In this document: positions 31,986 through 43,680 of the stretch, in pieces
Layout of the letters: every line of letters begins with the position of its first letter
Numbering within the stretch: position 1 is the stretch's first letter
Assembly: GCA_016806645.1 (NCBI GenBank)
Contig: JACSYO010000975.1
Span: 704,501 to 768,500 of the forward strand
Direction of reading: 5' to 3'
DNA length: 64,000 nt
DNA from: Ophiodon elongatus
Lineage: Eukaryota; Chordata; Actinopteri; Perciformes; Hexagrammidae
Notes under the pieces: generated by a model
The model's input: the letters and a program-made list of their open reading frames with translations, nothing else
The model's database searches: none
Told to the model about the DNA's origin: nothing
Made by a program: the position numbers and the translations under genes

Positions 31986-32548
31986 CACGAGACAAGGTTG
32001 TAAGGATACTTCTTTTACTAGTATTCAGGCAGGGGTCAAAACCAGGAGATCAGTCATCGAGGTAAACAAGAACAAAAAGGGACAGGCAGAGTGACAGGAT
32101 AACGCTGGAGAGCTTGGCAACAACCACACAAGACAATCTGGCAGAGAACAGGTGTGAGTAGAGGGCTTAAGTAGTGAGTGACCGATGTGCTGCAGGATCT
32201 GAAATGACAGGAGAGTTAGTAAACAGGCAGGTGGGATGAAAACAATCTAAGGTGTGGTGGAATGTGTGACACCGGGTCCTTAGCTTCAATGTTGCAGGCA
32301 ATATGCAAGCTTGTGGCTTTGATGTAAACCGGATCAGCAATACGGTGTAACTTCATGGGTTTATCGCTCTTCAATCCAAACTTCTGAATGGTCCTCACAA
32401 TTCTTATGTCATGATTATCAGAGGGCAATTAAAGTTGCCGTGGTAACTAAACAGTCTAGATTTCAGAGGAAGAACAATTTTGTAATGTAGGCTCCAGTCT
32501 GTGTGCCGGTCCCTCTTCCTTTCTGAATCTTGCCCTGTGCTTCTCAAG
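31986..32548. other. Gene-free stretch with repeat-like DNA
   Basis: 31940-32240 resembles a dispersed fish repeat ('ggcaggggtcaaaaccagga'). The final 40 nt before 32549 form a pyrimidine-rich intron end. Confidence 0.35.
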
Positions 32549-32707
32549 GACACCTTGAGGCAGTGTTGTCCTGGAGACAATGGCTGCTTAGACTACCTCT
32601 CCTGGATCTCTCTGATCTGCTTCATTGTCTTTGTGGTCAGGTCTCAGTTTGTGCTGGTAAACCTGGTGGTGGCATTGACCGTGCACGTTATGGAGGACAG
32701 CAACGAG
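32549..32707 (+). CDS. Isolated exon of a T-type (Cav3-like) calcium channel, domain IV S6
   Basis: A 159-nt open exon (53 codons, phase 0 at both ends) with a pyrimidine-rich tract and AAG acceptor before 32549 and a strong GAG|GTACAG donor after 32707. It starts DTLRQC, continues WISLICFIVFVVRSQFVLVN and ends VMEDSNE. The QFVLVN-VVA core and the DTLR start match the exon that in CACNA1G/H/I covers the end of the domain IV pore loop and the S6 gate. The following residues (ALTVHVMEDSNE) are less like the usual VLMKHLEESN. No neighbouring channel exon is seen in the window, so it is either one exon of a large-intron gene or a stranded relic. The fit is strong; the exact paralogue is unknown. 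Confidence 0.6.
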
Positions 32708-33500
32708 GTACAGGAAATGCCCAGCTCAAGAAAGCTGTAATATTTTTGTAAAAAAATTCTATTAGGTTTCCTTGAAAGAGCTACATAATATGGTGTTAAT
32801 AAGGAAATAGGAGGTGTCATCTTTATTTTACTTAAATTAAAGTCGTGCAGAGATTCTCCTTCCTCTCTGGTGGACGGACACCTCAGCCTGCATGTGCTTT
32901 ACACTGATCTTATGAAGCAGATAGATGTATCAATTGGGCCCTACAGATATGTTTAAAAATGGAAAGTGGTTTGGGCAGAATTATCTGCATGTAGACAGGG
33001 CCTTAGAAAATAGCGCAATGTGGACATTTTTTTAAGTCTTTCCTTGTATTAATGACGTTATTTATAAAGGTCACTTTCCCTTTTAACAGTTCTGGCCCTT
33101 GTTTGGAGAAGCTGTACTCCATCACATGTCATGGCAGTCATACACCACCTGAGGGTGCCACAGAGCAAACCTTGTCAGGCAGAGAATCACAATATGAGAG
33201 TTGAAAAAGAAAAGAGTAAAATCTGGAGCTTTGGTCACAAGGTATGGTAGAGGACCCAAATGCAGACACAGACCTGGGAGTAATACGCTTTATATCCTGG
33301 GGGACAATAGGGAAAAAGTGGAGCACCGAGGGGCAGGGCTGGATAGGAGAGGTTTTTAAAGTCCCTTTATTGATCCATTTGCAGGGAGACATCAGAACTC
33401 TGTCGTAGCAACAGTTCAGCCTAGAAAAATAAATAAAAACAATTCTTCCAGGCACAGAAGAATATGTACTTATACATTCACAATCAGCTCTGCCTCAGAG
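32708..33500. other. Gene-free stretch
   Basis: No further channel exon was recognised downstream of the donor. 33236-33460 carries repeat-like wording ('gaggacccaaatgcagacac', also near 34975) and leads into the 3' end of the Tx1-type LINE. Confidence 0.35.
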
Positions 33501-33689
33501 AACCCCTCCCAACAGCCGCCACATTATCCATCATTATATAATAAGTGTGCTCCACCCTCAGTCTGGCCCTCAGCAGTCTCTCCAGGACCAGCTCCACACT
33601 GCCGGCACTGAGTCCGGTTCCTCCGAGTCAGCCAAAAAGTTCACCAACGTGTGTACTGTTTTTCTCTTTGCAGAGTACTTTGGACCAAA

Positions 33690-34955
33690 AATTTATAAAA
33701 CAAAAGAAAACACCTCCCAGAGACCCTGGAACCACCTTTTTAAAATTACAAACAGTTCTGACAGACGTGGACACTGAACAAACAAATGGAGCAGACTCTC
33801 ACTCTGAGTGTAGAACAAACACTCCTCCCCCAGCTCCAGATCAAGGTGCGCTCTGTACCTGTTCGTAGCTATTGCCCCGTGTACAACCCTCCACTGGAGG
33901 TCTGCTGTCTGCTTCTCAATGGGCAGCTTGTACAGAGACCGCCAGCTGCCTTTCGGGGAAACATCTGGACCAAAGAACTCAGTCCACCTCGACTCCTTTA
34001 TCCCTGCCAAAGACCGCAAGTTCACCACTTTGACACGTGTGGTAGATGGATTTTTTTTACCCGCATCCTGAAACTTGTCCAGGTGCGGGGTTGTCCATGT
34101 GAGCAGCTGACTTTCCCCTTCCTGCCACTCCCCCACAGAAGGGGCGATGGACAGAGAAGGGAAACAGTACTCAAAGCCATCCTGGTCACACAGAGCTCGG
34201 TTCATGACAAACTCTCTCTGGCTAATCGACAAGGCGGCACAGACTTCCTCCACCACTCTGTCGATCAGCCTGACCGAGGTGATGTTGCTTTTATCTCAGC
34301 TCGTCCACAGCTGTCGCCGTCTTCCTCATCAGATGGCCAAGTTTGGTGCAGCCGGCCCCTCTGAGACTCACTCGCAAGCTGGCAGATTGAAGCGTTTGTA
34401 AAATGTTGTTAAACAAAGTCTCCTCGAACAGCCACACTCCAGGAATCTCAACTGTGGTGCGCGTGATTGTAAAGAGCCGCCAGGCCTGCAGAACAGAGCT
34501 GTAAAACAATGTCAGTCCAGTAGGCTCCATGCTCTCCTGTTGCAGGAGGAACAGCTGTCTGTCGTAGCCCCACCGCCCATCTCTCCTCAGCAGCAGTCGA
34601 GCCGTGTCCAGCCAGCATGGGCCATAGTCATAAAGCAGCCACTGATCCGTCCGGCGTCTGAAGGAGGCAATTTTTGCCTGGATTTCAATTAGTCCATACC
34701 CCCCTTCATCCACCGGCAGGTATACAGCTACTGCCCAGACCCAGTGCCTGCCAGACCAGAAAAAGTCCAACATGGCTCTCTGAATGTCCTCGATCAGGCC
34801 TGTCTGTGACGTCAGAGCAGTGAGTTTGTGCTTAAGAGTCGAGGCGACTAAGTTATTGGTAACCAGAACTCTTCCCCTATATGACAACTGGGGCAGCAAC
34901 CATTTCCATTTAGATAACCGAGCGCACACTTTCTCCTTCACTCCCTCACTGTTAA
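33690..34955 (-). pseudogene. Tx1-type LINE ORF2: C-terminal part
   Basis: 34950-34291 has EGVKEKVCARLSKWKWLLPQ, SYRGRVLVTNNLVASTLKHK and YLPVDEGGYGLIEIQAKIAS. 34256-33693 has RVKVVNLRSLAG, WRSLYKLPIEKQTADLQWRV and CLFYTQSESLLHLFVQCPRL, the zinc-ribbon-like end seen in L1/Tx1 polymerases (the first Cys pair is partly lost). One frame change near 34270 separates the two. Confidence 0.75.
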
Positions 34956-35545
34956 GGTGTGGTGTGTTCACAGACCCAAATGCAGACACCGGACAGAGTT
35001 CCTTCTTAAACCCCGGATTTATTCAAAGGCAGGAAAAACGTCCAAGTTCTTAAGTGACCAGGCATCAACAGGAGCATAGAGTCCGCTTCTCGGTCTCCCT
35101 CCTCCGAATCCGGGAGGGAGCTCCGCTATCCCCCGAAGCGACAGACGAAGCCGGGAGCCTGCACGCGCTCCGCTCGGATCCAAGCCGGAAAGTGGCTCCA
35201 CCGCGTCCGCGGCTGGATCGGCTGTGTGACACCCGCTGCTCTACACAGGATCGTCAAGACCTCACAGCTGATCTCCGAGGAACGAAGTGGAAGACTTCTT
35301 CGCACTGGATCGTTAGGCTTCACAGCTGATCTCCGAGGAACACTTCTTCGCACAGGTGAGACCCGAGGCTCGACACTGGACGGCAGGAAAACCGAAAAAA
35401 CGAACGGGTAGTTAGAGCCGGAAACTCGCAAGGTGACAAATGGACAACTCACGGGTCGGAATACTAGGTATAAGGGGAATAAGACACAGCTGTGCCTACG
35501 GAGAGAGGCGCGGCACTCGTAGGAGGACACAATCCTCACTCTCAG
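34955..35545. mobile_element. Nested insertion in the Tx1 element, with a 58-bp minisatellite
   Basis: Non-LINE sequence interrupts ORF2. One end carries CACAGACCCAAATGCAGACA, a fish repeat terminus also seen near 33250. Inside, TCACAGCTGATCTCCGAGGA occurs at 35262 and 35320, two units of a roughly 58-bp tandem repeat. AGTGAGG occurs at both junctions and could be a target duplication, but the borders are not exact. Confidence 0.5.
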
Positions 35546-36149
35546 TTCTTTGCTTGGAAGCCCTCGGTGCCCAGAAAAACTTCCAAGACTTTCAGTCCCT
35601 CTTTCCCCCACTCAAGTCCACCAGGCAGACTGGTGTTGCCCGATCCCTCCACTGCCTCACCAACAAGGCTTCACTCTTGGCCCAGTTCACCCATGCAGAT
35701 GAGGCCTTTTCATACAATGACAGGGTTTCCTGCAGACAATGAACATTCTCCTGACTGGAGACAAAAACACATTCTGCATAAGCAGATACAGTAGGCGGAC
35801 GATCCAGACTGGAGGACCCAGGCAGTGACAGACCGCTGAGTCAACCTGCACAGCAAGGGCTCAATAGCTATATAGTTGACCTGATACAGGACATCCCGGT
35901 CTTATCCCTCGCTTTACAGGGATTGGCCAATTCAGCCCTGCAACAGTCTTCACTAAACATTGAGCACCACTGTATAATAAAACCAACCCAAGCCAGAAAA
36001 CCATCACCAAAACCAAAAGCCCCAAGTGCAGAAAACAAATAAGAGTGATCCACCCTGTCAAAGGCTTTCTCCTGATCTAGTGACACGATACCAAAATTTA
36101 CATTACTATTACTGCACAAATCCAAAACGTCGAGGAAAATGTTGTCCAT
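35545..36149 (-). pseudogene. Tx1-type LINE ORF2: RT palm with altered active site
   Basis: 36149-35868 has FGIVSLDQEKAFDRVDHSYL, the first RT Asp block. Further on, at about 35790-35765, the frame reads VSAYAECVFVSSQENV, where the family has YADD, so both catalytic Asp residues are lost (ADD to AEC). It then runs WAKSEALLVRQW to FQAKN, where the nested insert begins. Confidence 0.75.
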
Positions 36150-36321
36150 AATTGTCCTGTCGTTGACACTGTTTTATCATTATGTACAACCGAGTCCAGG
36201 GTGTCCTTCAGTCTGATAAGGCCCTGGAAAGCTCCTTATAGTCCGTGCAGAGGAGGGCTACTTGCCGCCAGTTCTTCAGTAATGCCAGATCACCTTTCTT
36301 TGGCAGCAGGGAAAGCACCGC

Positions 36322-37765
36322 TCATTGACAGGAGACAGGAAGTGATCCTGTTCTAAAACACTCCAGAAAAACACAATATAAATCAGGTCCAAGGATATTC
36401 CAGAAGTGTTTGAAGAAGTCAGCGGCGAGACCATCGATCCCTGGCGCCCGTCCTGATGCCATCTGATTTACTGCCGCCGTCAGATCCTCCAGAGTCAGCC
36501 CACAGCTCCCACCGACACTCCATGCTGCACTGCTCCGTTCCAAAGAGGTCAGCGTAGAAACCCATGGCATGGCTCCTCATCTCTCCCGGACTGGTGGTCA
36601 CCCTGCCTTCTAGAAGCTTAAGGCAGGTCATCTGCTTCCTCTGTGCCACCGATCTCTCCAGGTTGAAGAAGAAAGAAGTCGGGGCATCCATGTCCTTCAG
36701 TTGGAGGAAGCGAGACCTGACCAGAGCTCCCTTCACCCTCTCCTGCAGGAATGAGCTCAACTCCAACCTCTTCTCCTGTAGTAGTTGCCCGTTAGCAGGA
36801 TCTGAGTCCCTGTGTAGCCCCTCCTCAATAACCCTGATGGTGGCCTCCAGCTCCTGGACTGCTGTCTTGATCCTAGCGGTGGAGTGGGAGGTGTACTGCA
36901 GGCAAAAGCCCCGAACCTGCGCTTTTTCAACCTCCCACCACAGCTTCAGAGAGACAAAGTCAGCTTTTCTGCCCCTCCCATATCTGCCAAAAACACTGTC
37001 CTGCAGGAGCTTGTTATTGAAGAGCCGGTAAGACTTGACCCTTTCACCCAGTGAAATGATCAGCTCTGCAGTGGTGATGTAGTGGTCACTGAAGCCAACT
37101 GGACTTTGCGTAACGTAGATCCGGTCTAATCTGGCTGCACTCACCCTGTTACTGCTGACCCTCACCCATGTGTACTGCCTGGACTGTGGCTGTTTGGTTC
37201 TCCATGTGTCTAACAGGTCCAGGTGTGTGATGATACTGTTAAGGCTCTGGGATGATTGTGGATGTGGTTCCTCACCGGTCCTGTAAACAGTGAAATCTAA
37301 AGTGCAGTTAAAATCACGACCAATAACTAAGTGCTCTTGATGGTAGTTCTTCAGCTCGTTGTCCAGTATGGAGAAGAAACCCACTCGCTCTGTTCCCTGG
37401 TTTGGTGCATATATGTTCACAAAACAGAAGACAGAGCTCTCTATTTCTGCCCTGACAATCTGCAGCCAGCCCTTCACCACCTCAGTAGAGGACAAGATGG
37501 TTGCATTTGCCATTTTCCTAAACAGAACCGCTACCCCTGCACTGATATTAGTGCCATGGCTGTGGGAACACGACCCGTCCCACCATTGACCCCAATCCAT
37601 CTCATTTGCTGGAACCGTATGTGTCTCCTGCAGGAACAAAACATACATCTTTTTTTGAGTCGAGACTTCAGCTATCAAAGCCCTTTTGTTACGATCTCTC
37701 CCACCGTTAATGTTTAGAGACCCGGTTTTAAGGCTTTGCATGGAGGCGTCAGAAAAGAGACCCAA
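36322..37765 (-). pseudogene. Tx1-type LINE ORF2: endonuclease and N-terminal RT
   Basis: The long frame 37765-36419 (448 codons) carries the AP-type endonuclease: TGSLNINGGRDRNKRAL, YVLFLQETHT, VFCFVNIYAPN, IGRDFNCTLDF (normally GGDFNC, one Gly changed to Arg), ARLDRIYVTQS and GFSDHYITT. A long helical linker follows, with KDMDAPTSFFFNLERSVAQRK and GFYADLFGTE. After a frame shift, 36570-36322 continues GLTLEDLTAAVNQMASGRAP and GIDGLAADFFKHFW (RT fingers). Confidence 0.8.
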
Positions 37766-37821
37766 TGCAGCAAGACACCAGTAAAGAGAAGAAGACAGTG
37801 ATATACATGATCATTTACTTC

Positions 37822-38880
37822 TTAATTTTTTTTTTTTACAATTTTTCCTTTTTGTGCTTTCCTCAGACTGGTAATGTGTTTGAGGCGGAAGCGCTTTCTT
37901 TCATCCAAAAGGTCAAACCCTACCAGTCTTTTAAGTACGTCCACGGATCTGATGAACTTAGTGGTGTCACTGAAGTAATCACTCACTTTGACTGACTTTT
38001 TAAATGTTTCATCTAGGAATGCGTTGCTGTCTTCTAAAGAGTAGAGCTCTGCGTTTCTATTGATGGTTCCACTAACAGATTCTGTGTCTGACTCCATGAC
38101 GTCTCCACACGACACCTGACTGTTAGAAACACCCTGCTCTTTATTTGTATTCACAGTGAGATCTTCTTCCTCCATGTTTTCTGGGTCTACAGACTGAGTG
38201 CTGCTGTTCTCTGCAGCAACAGAAAACTGTTGCTTCTCAGCTTGGTTCTGCTGCTCCTCTTCCTTGTCCTTATTCTCTAACTGTGAGTCAATCGCGCCGG
38301 CAATACAGCAGGCTCGTCCTCCGGACTCGGCCGTAGGCCCACCAGCCGTAGGTTCGGCAGCACGTTCGCCTGCCGCACCCGCAGTACCAGCCTGCTTTCT
38401 GTGCGGACATGCAAAACGTTTGTGTCCCACGTCTCCACACTCGAAATAGTTGAGCTGGCGTACACCATGTAGGAGCCGGAACCTCTGACACGATGATCCG
38501 CGTGGAGGGAGCTGACAGCGGGGACACCTGCACGAACGTGTCCCTGATGAACATGGCGCTCTTGATCAGCTGGTAGACACACGGCTCCTCTTTCAGGAAC
38601 ACAACCACAGCTTTATTCATCCTGGACGCAAAGGAGTGTTTATTGTGTCCCACTTGCTCACCGACAGCCAACAACACCTCCTCTGGCGGGACGATCATCA
38701 CGCCCTGCTGGAGAGACGGCGGTGGCGTCTCGGAGGGGAGGGGATGGGATGGGAGCGCCAGGTTGGGGAGCCGGAGGGGATGATCCAAACTGATGTGTGG
38801 ATGTAGAACCGGGGAAGATATACTGTTGAGTAGATGAGTTGATGGAAGGCAGCTGGGCAGACGAAAACTTTCTCACGGCT
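37822..38880 (-). pseudogene. Tx1-type LINE ORF1
   Basis: 38876 begins MRKFSSAQLPSINSSTQ with a Pro/Ser-rich leader. A frame change leads to PEEVLLAVGEQVGHNKHSF, SRMNKAVVVFLKEEPCVYQL and IVSEVPAPTW (nucleic-acid-binding region). Near 38450 a zinc knuckle reads NYFECGDVGHKRFACPHR, where the first Cys of CX2CX4HX4C is Tyr. The frame 38430-37822 is an acidic Ser/Glu-rich tail ending in a Lys-rich KGKIVKKKN. In this clade ORF1 binds element RNA. Confidence 0.65.
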
Positions 38881-38890
38881 CGCTTTCTCC

Positions 38891-39876
38891 GGCTCTCACA
38901 CTTAAAGCAGTTTGCTGTAAATTGTTTTTTTTGTGTGTTGTTTTTTTAAATAACTGATAAATGTAGATTATATTGAACCAGGAGAGGAGGTGTTATACTG
39001 TCCCCTATTTGTTTGGAGCAGGTGGCCAAACATTACACATTGTAGTTATGTCACTTAATAGAGAAACATTTAAAAGAAATAAAAAAAATTGTCCACAAAA
39101 TGGGACAACTTTTATTAAGTAGCAATACCACAGTGTAGAAATACTCTGTCCGAATGGTCCATTCAGAATCATTCCCATAATATTATTGATCACTATTATT
39201 TTACATGCGGTATATCATATTGTCATAACGACAAGGTAATGCATGGACCAAACCACTGCTGATAAATTGGCGGTGTCCAGTGGAGTCCTTGTCAAACATG
39301 GAGTTGTTCTTTTATAGGCTTTTCCATTCTTTTAAAAAAAAAAATAGAGAGAAAATGTGTATCATGGTGATTATTGAAACTGTAGCTGAGTCATGAATAA
39401 AGTCATTATTCTGGATAAACCATCAAATATCAGCTCAGACTGTCAGCTACTTGTGTGTATGAACTTTACCCACTCCCGATCAAAACATGATAGAGCACAA
39501 AGCTACTGAGTGTGCAGATCTCAATGCCAAATCTATAAAATACTGTATGTGGATTGTTACAGTAAGCGGTAGTGAGTGAGATCGTTCCCCCAGCGCTGGA
39601 CTGTAACTCAGCTGTCCTGTCCAACAGACGCCTGGAAACCTGGAGCACACACACTGGAAACCTGGTGCAGAGAGGAGGAGGAGGAGCAAAAAACAGTGAC
39701 CGCCAACCACAAGAGAGGGTGATGTAAAAGTGGTGGAAAAAGGGGTTGAAATAAGGTAAAGTGAAAATGTGTGAAAATGAAAAGAAAAGAGGGGAAAGAG
39801 AGACCGGGGATGTGGTCTGAGTTTTCCATGCTCTCATAAGCACTGGAATTAGGAATCAATCAAAGGGGACTTCCCA

Positions 39877-39878
<2 letters not shown>
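38891..39878. other. Gene-free stretch
   Basis: 5' flank of the Tx1 element and AT-rich DNA with A-tracts. Short frames at 39466-39859 (-) lack any recognisable domain. Confidence 0.35.
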
Positions 39879-39912
<34 letters not shown>

Positions 39913-39918
39913 GTGTAT
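39879..39918. repeat. (TG)n microsatellite
   Basis: About 19 TG units with one GC interruption. Confidence 0.95.
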
Positions 39919-41157
39919 ATAAGATATACATGAGTCCATAACATATGTGCAGATAATGTAATACTCTCATCTATCATCTGAGTTCCCGAGAGATTGTGAT
40001 TGACCACATCCGCCACAATCACTCTTTAGAAAGTGAAGAAAAAGAAATAAGCTGTAAGACTGCTCATGACTGGAAAGCCCACTCTCAAAGTGCTACAGGA
40101 GTGCTGTCTGAAATGTCACATCATCTTAGACGTGATCTCAAGCGGCTACAGTATTGCAAAAGTCATACGCACAAATAGCTAGAGATTATCTGTTGATGGG
40201 ATCACATGTAAAGTGGAGCGGGTCAATGGCCCCTTCTCCACTCCCTACCCCCTTACTTCCAGCAGACGTACAGACAGAAATATTTACACCTGGCAAAGTA
40301 CTCAAAACCACTTCTGTGGTAGCTCTCACGCGTCAGTAAAGGTTTTAGCTGTTGGTACGTTTCTGCAAACTGAAGAATGTGGACGTGTTGCATTCGGTCA
40401 GAGCAAGTGATGGATTCATGGATCATTTATTGTCATTATGCAGCACAGGGATGCACAACGAAATGCAGTTGTAGCCCGTTTGTTACACAACAAACGCATG
40501 ACAAACACATTCCTGTCATTTTTTCAATTTACATCATAAGGAATATAAACAGCAGCACCAAAAACAAATCTCTGGGCAGATCATAAGGCCGACATCTGAA
40601 CATTCAAAATTCAACATGAGGAAAACGTTGTCCATCAACTTCGACTGTTTAAGCACCGAGCATCAAGATGTAAACACAGAGTCCAGCTCCTCTCGTCCCC
40701 CCGGAGTCCTGATCCCTGTCCTGCTGTCCACCTGTCAAGTGCGGCTTGATCCTGGACCACGATGGATCCAGGTCTCTGTGAAGATGTGGGCTCAACAGTC
40801 ACCGACCTCCCGCTGCTTTCATCCATCTTATTTTTCTGTGACTGAACATCAGACATCTAGCAGCATGCTGGGTAGTGGAGGAGCCTCGGGTCCTAGCTGG
40901 GTTAGTTTAGCTTAGCCTCTCCTCCCTCTCCTCTCTGGGGCAGTCTGGTCCGGCAGGTCTGTCTGGTTGGTCGGCCGTGGGCAGTAATCGTCTCAAAGTC
41001 CGCTGCACTTTAATCCAATCCCCACGCCTCCTTTTCAGATGTTGATGAATGTATTCCGTCATATACCATTCGTGATAAACATGTAGTATAAAAATAAAAA
41101 ATAAGCGGCTGCTATAGAAAGGTACGTGGTATAATAACAAGCGAGAAGGTCCCAAGG
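39919..41157. other. Gene-free stretch
   Basis: No supported gene. The wording at 40425-40500 ('tttattgtcattatgcagca', 'caacgaaatgcag') is that of a common fish repeat. The short frame 40616-40915 (+) is unrecognised. Confidence 0.35.
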
Positions 41158-41275
41158 TAAATGGACTGTACTTGTATAGATCTTTTCTAGCCTTCCGACC
41201 ACTCAAAGTGCTTTAACACTACATGTCATCGTTCACCCATTCACACACTGATGGGAGGAGCTACCATGTCGTGGA
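41158..41275 (-). repeat. tRNA-derived SINE, 3' part
   Basis: Matches the tail of the SINE at 24607-24905 in reverse complement ('ctttgagtggtcggaaggct', 'ttcacacactgatgggagga'-like words). The tRNA head is missing. Confidence 0.65.
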
Positions 41276-41700
41276 TGGGTCAAATAAAAACAGGACTTTC
41301 ACCCAGAAGACCAATGTTTGTGTCCCACGTGAAACTAAAACTAAACCTTGACTTTATGCTCCTCACGTAACTTTGTTACACCAGTTACGTGACGATGCGT
41401 AACAAAGTACGCTACGGGCAGTTGGTATTTATTCCCGCTAGTTACTTTGTTATGGTTATGTTACGTTGTTATATTATCATTTGAACACAAACCATGATGT
41501 TTTTTCAAACCTTAACCAATAAGTTTTGTTGCCTAAACCTAACCAATAATTTCACAACGTTAACCATGTGTCATTGTGCGTTTCGGTAAGCGTGACACAA
41601 GGCGGATGTGAAACGTATTCATGAAACGTATTTTTGGTTCAGAAACATCCACATTCAACGTATACGTGGTGTGTAGAACGTACAATGGAAACTCTTTTGG
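41276..41700 (+). repeat. Dispersed MITE-like repeat, copy 1
   Basis: Contains CAGGACTTTCACCCAGAAGA, 'ttgtgtcccacgtgaaac', 'ttacgtgacgatgcgtaaca' and 'aaccaataagttttgttgcc'. The same wording recurs at 43105-43680, 45100-45480 (reverse) and 49405-49700. No coding potential. Confidence 0.65.
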
Positions 41701-43104
41701 TTCTGGCTGCTGTTTTGAAGCATCAGCAGACTTCTGCCATTAAACAGTAACAACCTTTATTCAGAAACTTGAACGCATTCCTGCTGTGTGGAGATGATAC
41801 CCTTTCATAGAGTGTGTGCTTATTGCTGTGTCGCTACAGTGGAGCCGATCAAAAAAGCCAAGGCTGACAACCCACACTTTGAAATACAACATGAACTCCC
41901 CTTTGCAGACTGTACTTTGCTCAACTGTCCATAAAAGCGTCATCCTCCTTTCTCATCAGATGGTTTTGTTTAACTTTATGGCCTGTAAGAGCATCACATT
42001 GTGCAATATTAATAGAATAATCCTTGTTTAAGTGCTTTAAATACAAGACACATACTGTACATGACATGTTTTCTTATTTACTTAAAATAAATGATTGTGT
42101 TTGCAGTTACTGAGCTGGTGAGCAGAGACATGTTGGTTGGGTCCCAGAACAGCCAGTGTTCTCACTTTAATGCTCCACAAGGCCTGTAGAGATGTGTCTG
42201 CTAATAACGCTGACATTGAGTGATTGCAGTAATAAAAGTAAGCACAGTGATGCAGAGGCCAGATGTGTGATTTATTTTGTTGTTGTCACAGTGGCAGATT
42301 TTTTCTTTTAAAAGAGGAAATGTGTAAGATCTGGCCTGAATCTTTGTTTAAAACATAAAAAAATGAACAAAGAAGAGGATACAGTGTTATGATGAAGACT
42401 TTTATGTATTGTGTTGCAGAGATGTCTACTGAAATGAGCATGCTAACTAGCTAGCCACGGCCCGTCCCGTCTTGTAGTGCCAGTTGTACCCGAAGAGGCA
42501 CCGTAGCGTCCAGTCTGTCCTCAGTCCAACATGAGAGGATGAAGAAGTAGAGCTTAATTTCACGGTTCTGCTATTCTATTCATATCTACTTTAATTACTA
42601 ACATTCCTGAGTTTCAAAAGATAAACAGACCAACCAATCAAAACACAACAAAGCGGCACTATACAACCTGAGACTTGATACATTTATGAGAAAACAGCTC
42701 GCATCACTTTTGTATCACAAGGTGTATTAGAAGCTTTCTCTCTGCTCTAAATTAAACCAAATCTTCTTCTGGGTTTTTACTCTGGCACATTGCTGCCTCT
42801 CAGGTCTATGACTGACCGGTCTCTGACTAGGCAGACAGCCAGTCATAGTTTTAGATAAAGCGAGTTGCCCTTGCCATGGACAACATGTGATGAGTTGTGC
42901 TAAACACAGGATGAACATTTTTTGTTTGGAAAATAACTGATCAGTGATCAAAAAAATACATTTCTTAAATAGTGAGGAAAAATCTTGAGTGCCATGGTGA
43001 AACTGTCTCATCTGTTCTCAGTACTTGGCATTCTGCGGGCTGTTCTCTGCCTCTAAGGAAGCCAGATGACGTAGTACAAAGAGCAACAAAGTCTGCGTAG
43101 GGAG
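41701..43104. other. Gene-free stretch
   Basis: No gene, RNA or repeat boundary could be supported. Short frames at 41761-42031 and 42727-43011 are unrecognised. Confidence 0.35.
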
Positions 43105-43680
43105 GAGGTTGGGGGGGATGGACGGGTCAAACAAAACTTTCACCCAGGAGACTGCTGTTTGTGTCCCGAAATTCAGCATCAACTTTGACCTATTTTACCT
43201 TAGTTTTGTTATGTAACGTAAGTTTAATTCAATTTATTTTGTATAGCCCAAAATCACAAATTACAGATTAGCCTCAGAGGGCTTTACAGTCTGTAAACAT
43301 ACAACGTCCTCTGACCCGGGACCTCTCATCGGATCAGGAAAAACTCCCCCAAGAACCCTTTAAGGGGAGAAAAGGGGAAGAAACCTTCAGGAGAGCAACA
43401 GAGGAGGATCCTCTATCAGGATGAACAGAAATACAATAGATGTCCTGTGTACAGAATGAACAGCATAACAGAGTTACAACACATTCAATTCACATGACAG
43501 AAATGATTAATATAATGAGAGGAGTAGACATGATGAAAAGTAACAAATTAACGAAACAGATATTTTATACCCAAACCCTCATCTTTCCTAAACTTACCAA
43601 GTAGTTTTGTTGCCTGCCCAGGCGCACTGATACTATGTTGCATCATGACAATGCCGGGTTTCTGAAAATACTAAACATTT
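43105..43680 (+). repeat. MITE-like repeat copy 2 with a nested fish repeat
   Basis: 43105-43210 and 43575-43680 are two halves of the repeat at 41276-41700. Between them (43211-43560) is a widespread teleost repeat beginning TTCAATTTATTTTGTATAGC and including 'ggaagaaaccttcaggagag' and 'gaggatcctctatcaggatg'. The second repeat inserted into the first. Confidence 0.65.

Larger units (their letters stand above)
33500..38890 (-). mobile_element. Tx1/L1-type LINE, near full length, with nested insertion
   Basis: A two-ORF LINE on the minus strand. ORF1 is at about 38880-37822, and ORF2 is in pieces from 37765 to 33690. About 0.6 kb of foreign sequence (34955-35545) interrupts ORF2. Sequence upstream of the insert (ending FQAKN) and downstream of it (EGVKEKVCARLSKWKWLLPQ) rejoin as one protein. 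The element is inactive (see parts). Confidence 0.8.
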
